Below, piece after piece: positions 23,401 to 55,600 of a stretch of 64,000 bases of DNA; within the stretch, counting starts at the first letter, position 1, and each line of letters starts with the position of its first letter. The notes under the pieces are model-generated. The model saw only the letters and a list, made by a program, of their open reading frames with translations, did no database searches and had not been told where the DNA came from. The position numbers were made by a program, and so were the translations under genes. Source of the stretch: Larus michahellis. Lineage: Eukaryota; Chordata; Aves; Charadriiformes; Laridae. The stretch is taken from NCBI RefSeq assembly GCF_964199755.1, contig NC_133896.1:91868215-91932214 (forward strand). Direction: 5' to 3'.

Positions 23401-23943
23401 AGGCAGTGTGAGTCACTGTGGCCTCCCCACGCACAGGCTGGTGGTGGCGGTGACCACACTGTGGGGTGTCATGGGCTGGGGATGGATGGCCGGCCTCGGA
23501 AGGGCCCGGGAGCGTGCGGGATGGGATATGACGGGCCCCAGCCCGCTGCCTGCATCAAGGCGAAAACGTGCCACCGAGGCCACACATCCCTCTCAGGGCG
23601 CGGGACCAGGGAAGGGGAGCGAGCGGGGTGCTCAGCCCCAAGATCGGGGCCTGGCGGCGGGGTCCCGGCGCCTCCTGCCCGGGGGAGGGAGGTGCCCTCC
23701 GCGGGCTGCCTGGGGCCTGTGTCAGCGGGCGGCGCGCAGGGGCCAGGCGATGCCAGAGCGCTGCGGGCTGCGTGGCTGGCCCCGTGCCCCGGGACCTTCA
23801 CGGCGGTGGCGCAGAGGGCCGGGGTCCGGGCCGGGGTCCGGGCCGGGCCCCGGGGCGGTGGGCAGGTGGGGCGGGCGGGGCCGGGCCGGGGGGCGGTGGC
23901 AGCTCGTCGGAGCACCGCGGGCTGCGGGGCGGGCGGCCGCGAG

Positions 23944-24446
23944 TATTATGGGATGCCTGGCTGGACGGTGGCTCCTGGCGACTATTATGGGATGCCTGCC
24001 TGGGCGGGGGGGGTGTGTGTGTGTGTGTGACTATTATGGGATGTGCGCCCGGGGTGTGACTATTATGGGATGTTGGGGGGGGTTTACTACAGTGTGCCCC
24101 CCCCCCCCCCGCAGGAGGGACGTGCTTATTATGGGATGGCAGGCCGGGGGGCGCCCTTGCCCCGGCGCGGGGTCCCGGGCGGGGGGGGGAGTATTATGGG
24201 ATGCCGGAGCGAAGGGGTGCGAGCCTGGGGAGTATTATGGGATGTTTCTCTGAGGGGGGGGGGGGAAGCATATTATGGGATGTTCCCGGCGGGAGGGGTT
24301 ATTATTATGGGATGCCGGGCCGGGCAGTGAGTGGGAAGTTCTGAGGGGAGGGCGAGTATTATGGGATGTCTCGGAGTGGGGGGGGTGGTTGCCGAGGAGA
24401 CGGAGGCGGAGCCTGTTGCCAGGGTCCCGGGGCATATTATGGGATG
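23944..24446 (+). repeat. Array B: 11 copies of TATTATGGGATG at the CHD4 promoter
   Basis: Exact copies start at 23944, 23983, 24032, 24061, 24127, 24192, 24233, 24271, 24303, 24357 and 24435, all on the + strand, with spacings of 39, 49, 29, 66, 65, 41, 38, 32, 54 and 78 bp. The 12-mer is the same as in array A, again with variable flanking bases and unrelated G-rich spacers. The last copy ends about 50 bp upstream of the region resembling CHD4 exon 1. The position suggests promoter-proximal factor binding. Any transcript covering the array would carry many upstream ATGs, as each unit contains two. Confidence 0.95.
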
Positions 24447-24499
24447 GAAGCGGGAGCGGGGCGGGGCCTGGCCGGGTTTTTTCCCCTTTAAGAGGCGGT

Positions 24500-24551
24500 G
24501 CCGGGGCCGGAGCCATTTTCCCTTCAGCAGCAGCAGCAGTCGGTGGCGGCG
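24500..24551 (+). other. CHD4: CHD4 exon 1 (5' untranslated), approximate start
   Basis: GGAGCCATTTTCCCTTCAGC followed by AGCAGCAGCAG and GGTGGCGGCG resembles the mammalian CHD4 5' UTR. The likely donor is GGCGG|GTGAGA at 24552; another GTGAGG lies at 24581. The transcription start is not determinable from sequence. Confidence 0.55.
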
Positions 24552-25670
24552 GTGAGAGAGGAACCGGGGTCTGGAGCCGGGTGAGGAGCCGGGAGGGGAC
24601 GAGGGCGGGCAGGGCCTTCCGTCGCCTCTTGGGGCATCCCTACGGCCGGGCGCCCCTCTCCGCCGGGCGCCCCATCGGCCCCCGGCAGCCGCTCCCCTTC
24701 CCTCTGGGGCTGCGCCGTCCCTCTGCCCCGGGCGGCACCAGGACGTTTCCCCCGCCTTCCCCCTCACCCGCCCCGGAGAGCGGCCGCCCTGCCGGTCCCC
24801 GCAGCCCCGGCCTGCGCCTACCGCCCGGCCCCCGCCCCGGCGGCCGTCCCTGGGGAGAGGCGGCCCCTCGCCGCATGCGAGCCGGACTGCCCCGGCTCCG
24901 CCCCGCGCCCCCGCCCGGGAGAGCGTGCCCCGCCGAGACGCTCCCCCCCCAACCCCCCTCCCCCTCTTCTCCTCACACCCCCCGCCCCCCTCCCGCCGCC
25001 CCCGCCCTTCGGCGCGCAGCCCCGCTCCGGGCGGGGGCGCGGGTGCGGCGGGCAGCGGAGCGGGGCTGTCGGCGCCGCCGAGCCTGCTCTGCCTTTTGTG
25101 TGGGGCCGGCGGCGGAGCCGGAGGAGGGCGACGCTGGCCTGCTTCTCCGGCAGCGGCGGTGTCAGCCCGGGGGCCGGCCCGCTAAGTTTGGGCGGGCGAG
25201 TTCGGGGACTACCGGTGCCGCCGCTGTCCGCCGTACCGGGCACCGTACCGCGGCTCGCTGACAGCGTCCCGGCTGGTCCACGGTCTCTTCTGGAAGCCCT
25301 GCTGCCTTGCCTCCTTCTCCCAGCCCGAGGTAGAAATAGCCGAGGGCACCTGGCTGCAGAGGACGGGAGAATTTTCCTATAGGACAGCTGTTTTGGCTTC
25401 CTCGCCAGGGATGAGTTGCTGACTCAGTTTAATATCTAGTGTCTTCAGAGCCTGCTTCATCGCAACTCTTAAGCTGATACTTGCTGCCAGTTTTTCTATT
25501 ATCCGTAGGCTCCAAATCCAGTAAAGTTGCTGTCTAAGCTTTCTCTCAGATCCTCTTGGTAGCACTATTGCTTGGGAAGACGGAGTACAGGTCTGCTATA
25601 ACTTTCTCTTTTTTCTTTCCAATGAAGTAAGTACTGGCTTGGCTGGCAAGAAGACCGACACCTTGTGTAA

Positions 25671-45937
<20,267 letters not shown>

Positions 45938-46515
45938 GCCCCTGGCCCAGTGCCGTTGACCTTTCGGCGAAGCTGAAGTGACCCCCCCCTACACCCCTTA
46001 CCCCACCCCTTCCACACTCTACCCCTCTGCCTGACATTCCTGACCGGGTGCTGTTTCCCTCCGTGGAAGCTGCTGCGCTCCTCTCTGGGAGGAGAAGGAT
46101 CTCCTTCCCCTGCAGCCAGCCCGTCGGAGCGAGGAGTGTGCTTAGGAGAGAGGGGGATGTATGATGGACTCTGTACATAGTGACTGGAGGCCGCAGCGCC
46201 ATGTCTGTTACACGGAGAACCTGGCTGCATTGCTCGCTGCCTCCGCCTGGAATTTCAGTTTTGTTTCTTTTTTTGTTGTTTTGTTTTTAATTTTATTTTT
46301 GAGTTTGTTTACTGAGACGAGTGTGCAGGTGAGACCAAGCAAAAGCCAGGACAGAGACAAAGCTACCTCCATCAAGATCCTTTTTAATACAAAAAAAACT
46401 GACCGGACTTGTCCACTAATAAGCAGCTTGAAGACAAAAACAAACAAACAAAAATCAAAAAAAAACAGAGCAAAACCTTGGTAAAACTGAAAAATAAAGT
46501 TTCCTTGTATTTTAG
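45938..46515 (+). other. CHD4: CHD4 3' UTR
   Basis: About 560 bp following the stop. It includes T-rich and A-rich low-complexity stretches (46261-46310 and 46434-46470) and ends near the AATAAA at 46493-46498. Confidence 0.75.
46493..46498 (+). terminator. CHD4: CHD4 polyadenylation signal
   Basis: AATAAA followed by a GT/T-rich stretch (GTTTCCTTGTATTTTAGTTT), consistent with a cleavage site near 46510-46520. The next gene's CpG island begins within about 250 bp. Confidence 0.75.
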
Positions 46516-46699
46516 TTTGTTGCCTCTGTTTGGCAGAAGAGGGGTGGGGGTAAGTATATTGAATTCCCCTGCTGTGTGACCGCTTCCCTCTCCATGTACT
46601 ATTCCTAAGCGATGCCATTTTTCTGTAGAAAAACAGGTTTTCGGCACGTATAAAAGCAGGGGTTTGGGACCCATTTTGGGACTCCATTTTTGCTTCCTC

Positions 46700-47016
46700 C
46701 TCCCACGCTAACCCCTTTCCCTGCTGCCCGCCTCGCTCTTTACCCCCTTCAGCCTCACCCACGCTCCCGTCTCCGAGCCCCCGGCGCCCCCCGCCCTGAC
46801 CCCCGGGAGCTCTCCGCCCGGCCCCGCCTCCTCCTCCCTGCGGCGGGCACGGCGGCCTCGGCGGCCTGACGTAGTGCCGGCCGAGCCACTCGGAGAGCAG
46901 GAGCGGCGGCCCCAGCCAATGGGCGAGGAGCGGGGGGGCGGAGCCGAGGCCGTGCGCATGCGCCGGGGCGGCACGGTGCGGCCTACACGTGCGGCGGCGG
47001 TGGGTAACGCGGAGCC
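46700..47016 (+). promoter_or_regulatory. NOP2: NOP2 promoter
   Basis: CpG-island promoter. It contains a perfect NRF1 palindrome TGCGCATGCGC at 46953-46963, a CCAAT box at 46916-46920 (CAGCCAATGGG), and a CRE-like TGACGTAG at 46867-46874. A TATA-like TATAAAAG lies at 46649-46656, too far upstream to serve the likely start just before 47017. NRF1 control would fit a housekeeping ribosome-biogenesis gene. Confidence 0.7.
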
Positions 47017-50000
47017 ATGGGGCGCAAGTTGGACCCCACCAGGAAGGAGAAGCGCGGCCCCGGCCGCAAGGCTCGCAAGCAGCGGGGGGCCGAGGTGGAG
47101 CTGGCCCGCTTCCTACCGCCAGGTAAGTCTGGCCCGGGCCCGCTCCGGCCTGGCCCGGCCCGGCCCGGCGGCGCCGGTGCGGGCTGCCCTGACCGCTGCG
47201 TGTCTCTCCTCAGAGCCGGAGACCGGCAAGAAGAAGCTCTCCAGTCACGGGAGGAAGAGGTAAGGGCGGCCCGAGCGGGGCGGGGGGGTGGCGGTGGCGG
47301 GCGGGCTGGGGCTGACCGCCGCTTCCCTTCTCCATCCAGGGCTGCGAAGAGGCGACTGGGAGCGGGCAGCGCCCCGGCGGGGAAGAGGCCGCTCGGCGGC
47401 GGAGGAGGAGGGCGGGAGCCGGCAGGTAAGTGCCGGGCGAGGTGGGGGGCAGGCAGCCCCCCCTGCCCTGCAGCCCCCCGAGGCGTCCCGCTACCCCCCG
47501 GCCTCTTTTTATATGGCATGGGACAGGTGGAATTTTGTTATTTTAAACGAATTTTTCTTGCTTTCTGGTCCCTGCAGTGCCAGGCGGCAGCGCTGTCTGA
47601 AGGACAAACGAGTGAAAGGTCTCTCTTGCATGTGTTAAAGCCACTTCTGACTTACCCCTCCGTTCGCAGCGAGGTTATCGCAGGCAGGTTGGGTCGCTGA
47701 GGCTTCTAAGCTCGCTGCGTTACAGCCTGCGTGGCCTAGGAAGCTGTCACAGTAGGAAGAAGGAAGGACAGGCAAAGATTTGGGAAGGGGGATGCTATAA
47801 TGCATCAGAGCAAATACCATAAGAATTCTGTGGCTGTGTTTTTCTTTGGTAATCGTAGTTAGATCTCTTTAAAGTTTCGCTGGGGGAGAGGTGAGAACAT
47901 GCCCTTTTTTACGATTGAGAAAAAACACAGGGACCAAGCAGTCCCTTCTCTTGGACTGGCCGCTCAGGACTAGGATGAAGGCCTCTTTTGTATAATAACT
48001 AACAACTAAAAAACTAGGGCAGCCACTTTTGAGAATAATGCCTAACTTTTAACCGCTTCTTCTGCCTGCAGTTAAAGAGCAAGCATCCCCACAGAAGGAG
48101 AAACGGGCCGTAAAGGCAGCAGGACAAACCCCTCGTGGCCGGTCTGGGTTCAGTGATGGCAATTCAAAATGGCTGGCTCCGGCCAAAGCCAAGAAAATCC
48201 TGTCTAAAGGAAACAACATGGAGTTATCCAGCGATGGTGAGGTGGAAGAGGGCAGCTGGGAGATGGAAGAGGAGGAGGATGGGAGCAGCGATGAGATGGT
48301 GGATGATTATGGTGCCTCATCATCAGAGGAAGAAGAGGTAGGAGCTTTTTGCCCTTAGTTATAGAAGAAATACTTGACTTTGTTGGCTGAAAGGACCTAT
48401 CAGGCCTCTGGGGAAAAAAGGGTGACATTACTGGGGGGTGGATGGTGTGGTGGTAGAGAGCTTTCCCCTTTTTCTTCTCTTCACAAAAACAATTTCAAGT
48501 TTAACAACTGGTCCCAGCGTAACATTTAGTGCTTTTGTTTGTTGTCCTTTTTAAACAGAGCAGAAAAGCTTCACAGATGGTGGGAAAGTAGGGGGTCACC
48601 CGGAGATACCGATTCATTAATCTTTTGTTTCTGTTTAGTTGCTGCCTATTGAAAAAGCCGCCCTGAAGCAGAAGTCTGACAGGTGAGATTGTGAGAGCAT
48701 CACCAGTCTGCAGAGGCTTTTCTGGTTCAATGAGGAGACTTTGTTTGTTCTTCTGTCCTCTCTGCCATCTAAGAAATGGTAGTTGTGAAGTGCCTGTGTG
48801 ATACTGTTCTTGTGTAAAACATCCGTCCTGTTCTTTGTCCTTAGGGGAGGCCTCAGTGAAGATGACAGTGAAGAGGAGGAGGAGGAGGCAGAGGAGGCGG
48901 TAGAGGAGGCAAGCAGGCAGAAAATGGGACAGAAGGAGGAAGAGAGCACGGATCTGCAGCTCAACCTGGATATAGACGAACAATTTAAGCTGCCGACTAA
49001 TGAACAGATTGAGAGAGAGGATATCCTTTTTAGCCGTGACATCCACAAGCTATTTGCGTGCAGCAGCATGGGGCCTGGATACAACTGAACAGCTTCATTC
49101 GGACTTTATCACGAGTATTGCTTAGCAAGAGTGTTTTGTGCGTGACAAGGTATTTTTAGATGAGCTGCCCTAATAGATGGTATACAACGCTGCGCTTCGG
49201 TACAGTGCAGTCAAGAAATCTGTTACGCCCTGTATGGAGCTTGGAGCCTGCCCCAGTTTCCTTTCTAGTTCTAAATGCACATGGATATCTTATCACGTAG
49301 ATCATTCCTCTGTACCACCTGGCAGGTGTTTGTCTAACCCATTCCTAGAGCCTTTGATGACAGCAATTCTAGCATCTAAAGTGCTTGCTCCTGGGCTTTG
49401 GTGATTTTACTGTCCTGCCCCCCAGGATATGCCTCGTCTCATTCTCACCTGTACCCTACCCCTTAGTTGCCCTTGGGGAACTTCTAGCCTCCTTTCTGCT
49501 ACAGGTAATGTTTTCGCTATTAAAAGACTTTTTTGTTTTCTTCTTTTTCCTAGTTTTTTTCTGTTCATCTGAAGTAACTAAGCAAATTCTTCTAAATACC
49601 TTGTAGTTCCCGCCTTGTGAACTTTTTCATCCGCTTCCACCCTTTGAATTCCCCCTTTGCTGAGCTCCGATGAAAGCGTATTCCAACAAGGCCTTTCTGG
49701 TGCGGGTGCTGTTGTGATGCAGGAGTCCTGCACGACCGATTGTGCTTATAAAGAGCCTGCGTGCACGTTTCTTGGCTGTTTGTGATTCCTTAATGGTCTT
49801 TCTACCTGCTGAGCCACCTGACCTGCACATCATTCACCAGCGCATCAAGGGCAACATGGAGGTGCTGCAGGACTTTGCAGTGAAGCGGGAGGAAGGACAC
49901 ACGCGACAGGAGTACCTCGCGGTGTTGCGGCGGGACATGGCTGCCTACTATTCCTACAGTGACTTCTTGCTCATGAAGCTCATGGACATCTTCCCACTCC

Positions 50001-52445
50001 CTGAGGTAGGATCCTGCCCTGCCCGTATCTGTGCTGATTGATGAGGATTTGGCTGCCTCCCCGGGTCTTTGTGTTTACCTCTATTCTCTGTCCCTTCTTT
50101 CATCCAGCTGATAAACTTCCTGGAGGCCAATGAGGTTCCCCGCCCTGTCACCATTCGCACCAACACACTCAAGACGCGGCGACGGGACCTGGCGCAGGTG
50201 AGCAGGAACCCTGTGGTTGTCTGCTGCGTTGCCCGTCACGCGGGGCAGTGTCTCAGTCCTGCGTCCTTGTCTTGCAGGCTCTAATCAACCGTGGGGTGAA
50301 TCTCGACCCCTTGGGGAAGTGGTCGAAAACGGGACTTGTTATTTACGACTCCTCTGTGCCCATCGGTGAGATCACCCTTCCTGTCGTAGGGCTGAGCTGA
50401 CCTGTTCTTGGCTCCTTTTCTTTCACGTGTCACCTCCTTTTGTTCTGCCTTCCCTGTCCAGGTGCCACCCCTGAGTATCTGGCCGGGCACTACATGCTGC
50501 AAGGAGCCTCCAGTCTCCTCCCTGTCATGGCCCTGGCCCCGCAGGAGAACGAACGCATCCTGGATATGTGCTGTGCCCCAGGAGGCAAGACCAGCTACAT
50601 AGGTACCACCCTGAATGCTTGGGCTGGCCTAAACAGAAAGGGGGAACAGAGGGGGACTGAACTCAGGGAAAGGAAGGGGGTGGCTGTTGCTCCGGGCAAA
50701 AGCATAGGAGGTTTTCATCCCCTGGCTGATGTGTTTTGCCCTCCGGCAGCTCAGCTTATGAAGAACACGGGTATGATCTTGGCCAATGATAGCAATGCCG
50801 AGCGGCTACGTAGCGTGGTAGGGAACTTGCATCGGCTGGGAGTCACCAATGCTGTAGTGAGTAACTGCGATGGACGCCAGTTCCCCAAGGTATGTTCCTG
50901 CCTGCTTTGGGGTGTCCTTACCATACTTACCTAGAGCTGCTGTGCGGTTCCATTGGTAAAGCTGTGTTCTCCAAAGATACTTGTCACAGGAGGATGAACA
51001 AAGCTGCTGGGGAGGTGTGCTTGTTATTTGATGCGGAGACAGGAAGATGGGCAGGGAAGAATGAGGGATCTTTCCTGCTTTCCCAGTCTTCTGGTTCCCC
51101 TTCTAGTCTTGGTCTTGTTCTGAGTCCCCACCTGCGAGTGTTAATTCCAAGTGTATATCTGCCTGCAGGTGCTTGGAGGGTTCGACCGTGTCTTGCTTGA
51201 TGCTCCTTGTAGTGGAACAGGTGTCATTTCCAAGGATCCTGCTGTCAAAACCAACAAGGTGAGTGCCCAGTGTGGACACAAGATGGGGACTCAATTTACG
51301 AGCCACGAGCGGAAGGACTTTGGGGCAACTTTGTTCTTGAGAGATACCTGCAATAGGGATACTGATTTTCCCCTCCTCTTTCCTATTCTGCTGTTGTATC
51401 AGAACTAGGTTTTTTTAATGTTAGTTCTGCAGAAGACTCCAGAATTTTTTGTATCACATGTGCTTTGCTCTCCTGTCACCCTTCCATCCACAATAGAGGC
51501 CTGAGGTGCTTCCCTTTTCCTCTGGCATCCTAACCTATCTTTCTCTTTCAGGATGAGAAAGACATCCTGCGCTGTGCTCACCTGCAGAAGGAGCTGATTC
51601 TTAGCGCTATAGATTCAGTCAATGCTGCCTCAGAGACAGGGGGCTACATTGTCTACTGCACTTGCTCCATCATGGTAAGTCCCTTCTACACTCTGCTGTG
51701 GTCATCTACTCAGGGGACTGCTGAGCTTTGGCTGCTAACGCTTAGTCTCTGGCAGGTGGAGGAGAATGAGTGGGTTGTGGATTACGCGCTGAAGAAACGC
51801 AACGTTCGTTTGGTGGCCACGGGCCTGGACTTTGGCAAGGAAGGCTTCACCAGGTGCGTGCCAGGTCACAAGCTGCACAGGTGACTGTTTCTTTGTGGCC
51901 AGGTTTGAGCAGAAGCGTTCTATCACTTCTCACCCCACTTCCTCCTCCAGGTTCAAGGACCGTCGCTTCCACCCCTCCCTGAAGTCTACGCGGCGTTTTT
52001 ATCCCCACACGCATAATATGGATGGGTTCTTTATTGCCAAGTTCAAGAAATTCTCTAATGCCATCCCCCAGGCCCAGAAAGGTAACCTAGTACTGGAACT
52101 CTGCTGAGCTGCCTGGGTCTCCTCTCACAGGCTGCTTCCCCTGCAGAAGCCGCGCGGGTTCTTCTTACAGCACCTTTCTCTCTCCTTTCAGATGAAGAGC
52201 CTGCTGTGGAAGCAGCAACTCCATCCACTGACCCTGGTACCATCACGGAGCCTCAACCGAAAAAGAAGAAACTTGAGGGATCAAAAGCTGACAAAGAGCA
52301 GAAGCCGCCACAGCCCGCTTCGAAGAAGAGACATTCCTTGCAGGCACAGAGGAGACCCTTGAAGGCTGGCCGTCCTTCTCCCAAAATGATGCGTTCTCAA
52401 GGCCCTGCCAGGAAGAAGCATAGGGTGAAACTGAATGGACAGTGA
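47017..52445 (+). CDS. NOP2: NOP2/p120, nucleolar 28S rRNA cytosine-C5 methyltransferase
   Basis: SAM-dependent RNA m5C methyltransferase (NSUN1) of the nucleolus, needed for large-subunit rRNA processing and methylation. Sixteen exons: 47017-47122, 47214-47259, 47340-47425, 48072-48337, 48639-48682, 48845-49020, 49806-50005, 50108-50197, 50278-50365, 50462-50602, 50750-50889, 51169-51258, 51552-51674, 51756-51853, 51951-52081 and 52192-52445. They total 2079 nt, or 692 residues plus stop, with every junction in frame. The start [20 protein letters not shown] is nearly identical to human. A basic then acidic N-terminus precedes the NOL1/NOP2/Sun domain: [12 protein letters not shown] (402-413, SAM site), DAPCSGTG (C475, motif IV) and YCTCS (C529, motif VI nucleophile); the two cysteines are 54 apart, as in human. 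The C-terminal lysine-rich tail is shorter than in human. Exon 15 could instead start at 51904, adding 16 residues in frame. Confidence 0.96.
49021..49805 (+). other. NOP2: U12-type AT-AC intron of NOP2 (intron 6)
   Basis: The exon ends GAGAGAGAGG at 49020; the intron begins ATATCCTTTTT, the exact minor-spliceosome AT-AC donor. Near the end, TTCCTTAAT at 49786-49794 matches the U12 branch-site consensus TTCCTTRAC, and the intron ends TCTAC at 49805, 12 bases past the branch adenosine. Joining the exons gives G|CT in frame (..[18 protein letters not shown]..). The human p120 gene is the classic model for an AT-AC intron, so this is a conserved feature. A standard GT-AG model misses it. Confidence 0.93.
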
Positions 52446-52660
52446 GCGGAACTGCTTTTCCAGGTGTTGGTCCCCTCCTTGGAGAGCAAAGGCCGGGGGC
52501 TGCTGCAGCTACGCACGTACCACCTTGTCTTTCCTGCTCTGTGCGGATAAACTGCAGCACTGAGCGCCTGGGACAGCTGTAGCCCCGTTTGCTCCTTTCC
52601 CTCTGCATCAAGGACTGATGCACCGACCCATTAAAAGTTTTATACTCTTGCACAAGTCTT
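52446..52660 (+). terminator. NOP2: NOP2 3' UTR with ATTAAA polyadenylation signal
   Basis: A short 3' UTR. The variant signal ATTAAA lies at 52630-52635, followed by a T/GT-rich region (TCTTTGTCCTCTT). A canonical AATAAA at 53174-53179 could serve as a distal site. Confidence 0.6.
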
Positions 52661-55600
52661 TGTCCTCTTACTCCTTACTCCTCCGCAACAGAAACCCCTT
52701 CCACACCCGTCCGACACTCTGGCATTTCTGGTGTCTGTTCTTACTCCCTGCAGCGTGGATGGTTGTGAAGAAGCAGCGGGAGCTGAAATAGTGTCCGCCC
52801 AGATGAAGGTTGTGTTGCGTGGTGCCTGCCAGCAGAGTGCTTCCTCAGGGCAGGGCTGGAGCTCCTAGGCCAGCAGTCCTGCGCTGGTCCCTAGTTCCCT
52901 GTTGTCACTGTGCGCCAATCCAGGTCACTGTTGCGGTTGTCCCCGTTTCACCCTTGTTCTTGGCCTCCCAGGCTGCAGCAGGGAGTGCTGCTGGTCCTGG
53001 AGCTTATGCAATCGCATTCGTTCTTTTTGCCTTTTTGTTCACGTAGACGTGGTTGCCTCTCCATGAGACATAACAAGCACTGGTGTGGGCTGTTGCTATT
53101 TAAACGCCAGCCCAGGTCCCTTTTCCTTGTCAGCATGAGTTGATATTCTCTTCTTTGGTTCTGCTCTCTGGTGAATAAATCTTTGTTCTAGAGACAAGTC
53201 ATTAATAAGCTTTCTACCAAGTGTGCTCTCCACCTTCTGTTCCACCCCGGTGCATGTGGAGTTGGGTGTGTGACAGACCCGAGGCGTAACTCCAGTACCT
53301 GTAATTGTCTTGCTAGCTCAGCTCACGTGAGGCTTTGCTGTGATTTGTTTTCCTCACCAAGCTTTGGGTTCGTGGGAGAACCTGATGTGCTCTTCTGGTG
53401 CTTGGTGTTAAGGACAGCTGAATGCAGTGGATTGTAGGATCTAGGGCATCCTTTCTGTCCTGGTCTGCTGCGTGTGAGGCTGCTGCTTTCCCACGTTACC
53501 CAGTTCAGCAAGTGAGCAAGGGCTGCGCGTGACCTCCAGAAACTCCTACAGACATACTGTGCTGCGGAGATTCCTGCGCGCGTACTATAGATGCAACCAG
53601 GCGCAGACCGATGAGCAGAAACCGGAGAAAAGTGCTGTGGTGCGTGCCCGGGAAGACTCAAAACAGCGCTTGCAAAACACGAACAGCAAAAAAGTCCTGA
53701 TGCTTGTCTGACTCGGTGGCCCATCAAACCTAGAGCGTGCCACCGGATCGTGTGCATACGCTTTCATGGATCTCTGGTAGCTGGTCCTCATACTTGCGGT
53801 CTGTCCGGTACTTGGCTCTCAGACCTCTTATCCTACTTAGGGGCTAGTCCTGCTTGCAGTTTGCTTGTGGATCACAAATGCGCATGTACGCAGAGGAAAG
53901 GGCTAGGATTAGTTTACCACCATCTGTCCCGGCTGGGTATTAATCAGCTGCGGGGCTCAGCCAGCCAAGCACACTGCCCAGCAGCCCGTCTCTCTGTGCC
54001 TGGCCCCTTTCATTTATTCCTCCTCTCCACTTTCCTACATGCTCGTTTCTGCCTGATCTAGCTTGATGTCTCCCTTTCCCCGCCTTCAGTCCTTCCCATG
54101 AGCATCCCATTTTGCTCCCATAACCTTCCTTAAAACACTGCGGGATAAACTTGACGCAGCCCCACAACTCTTCTCAGACATCCCGTAATAAATTTGATCT
54201 TTCCCATAAAGACCACCATGATTCTGCTTTCTTATCAGTTGTGAAGTTTCTGGCTGAAGCTCTTCAAGGTTGCGCTCAGTGGTTTCTGTAATGGTTCAAT
54301 CTGTCAGTGTCTTGGGAGTCCTGGTCTTCGTTAACAGCCTCTGTTATCTTCTGCTTTTTAAGGCTTAGGCATTTGTGTGTTTAATTTATTATAACTCTGG
54401 GGTGGTTGGGTTTTTTTTTGGGGGGTGTGTGTGTGACTTCGTCTTTTTCTATTGAATAGCCATTAAATATCCCAATACTTGAAAATTACTTTTTCCCCAC
54501 ACTTCCCAGTGAATTAGGGCAGGGAGGAGCCTCTGAATGCATCCGTCTGACTCCAGGCTTGTGTGGTAAGATCTCTGGATTGCCTGACACACAGGACCTG
54601 ACAGAACTTTTCCGCCGTCTTTCAGAAAGATTAAGTAAATGCTAGGTGCTTATTAGGAAAGGAATTATTAGACAGCAAAATGGAGAATATTATTATTTCC
54701 CTGTATAAAATGACAGCGCATGCACTTCCTCAATACTGCGTTTCTAGTGTCCTCCATCTGAATAAGGGTTGTAAAACTGGGAAACGCTCAGGGAGGACAG
54801 TTACAGCCAAAGTTACAGGATGGTTTCTATGAGAGGAACAACTAGAGTGTAGGCCTCTTTAAGCTTGGAAAAGACACCGTGGGGAAAGAAGTGATGTAAC
54901 GGTGTGTAAAATTGTTAGAGGCATGGAGAAGATGAACAGGGAACAACTGCTTGCTCTTTTCCAATAAAACCGAAAAACCCCCAACCCCAGGGCCCATCCA
55001 ATGCCCCAAAGGTGTAGGTAGCTGTGGAACTCCTTTCTGCAGGGTACGGTAGATGCTAGGGGCTCACACGGGTTGAAAACCCAGCTCTATGCACAAGGGA
55101 CAGATGTTTTTTGGAAGGGCTGGTAAACACAACTGGCTGAGAAGATCCACAAGCCATGAACTGCCAGCGGCTGGGAGAGCGCTGAGAGGAGGGATCGCTG
55201 CTCCCTTGCCTTGGTCACAGATCCCTCTGTCCTCATCCTGCACTGGAAACACATTCCTGGGCTTGGATGGACCATGGGTCTGACCCAGCTTAGTGGCTTT
55301 GGGTCCCTGGGAGGTGGTGTCCCACTGCTGCATCCGCCCCTTAGTGCTCCCGAGGTGAGTCTTGAGCTCTGCCAAGCACCTTGTCTCCCGCAGCTGTGGG
55401 CCCTGGCTGTACAAGGCTCGCCTCGCTTGTGGCAACACCAGCTTGCAGGTAGGCTGAGCCCTGGTGCTGCTCCTCCAGCCTTATTTCTTTTCCAGTTCTA
55501 GCAGATTTCCTCAGGAGTGATGGAACGCAGGATTTTTAGGATAAATCTCAAAACTGGAGGCATATGGTAACCTTCCAGCTCTAGGGTGACTTGTATCTGG

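Larger units (their letters stand above)
23400..25260 (+). promoter_or_regulatory. CHD4: CHD4 promoter CpG island
   Basis: A long CpG-dense, G-rich block spanning array B, CHD4 exon 1 and the beginning of intron 1. No TATA box is seen at the expected place. A YY1-like GCCATTTT lies just within the presumed first exon (near 24511). A (GT)n run sits at about 24013-24030 between copies of the array motif. Confidence 0.75.

Noticed and set aside
23237-24253. 338-codon + strand open frame upstream of CHD4
   Set aside because: It covers array B and a CpG island; no family resemblance, and the frame is explained by low stop density in GC-rich DNA.
24275-25261. 328-codon open frame over CHD4 exon 1 and intron 1
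   Set aside because: Arginine/proline/glycine-rich composition product spanning the CHD4 promoter and a splice donor; not conserved with anything I recognise.
46649-46656. TATAAAAG as the NOP2 TATA box
   Set aside because: It lies about 370 bp upstream of the start codon, outside the CpG island core with its NRF1 and CCAAT sites; probably chance or 3' flank of CHD4.
49021-49088. Continuation of the NOP2 exon 6 frame to a stop at 49086-49088
   Set aside because: It would truncate NOP2 before its catalytic domain; the AT-AC splice at 49021 restores the frame.
49355-49575. C/D-box snoRNA in the NOP2 AT-AC intron
   Set aside because: A TGATGA occurs near 49357, but the nearest suitable CTGA is about 200 bp away with no terminal stem.
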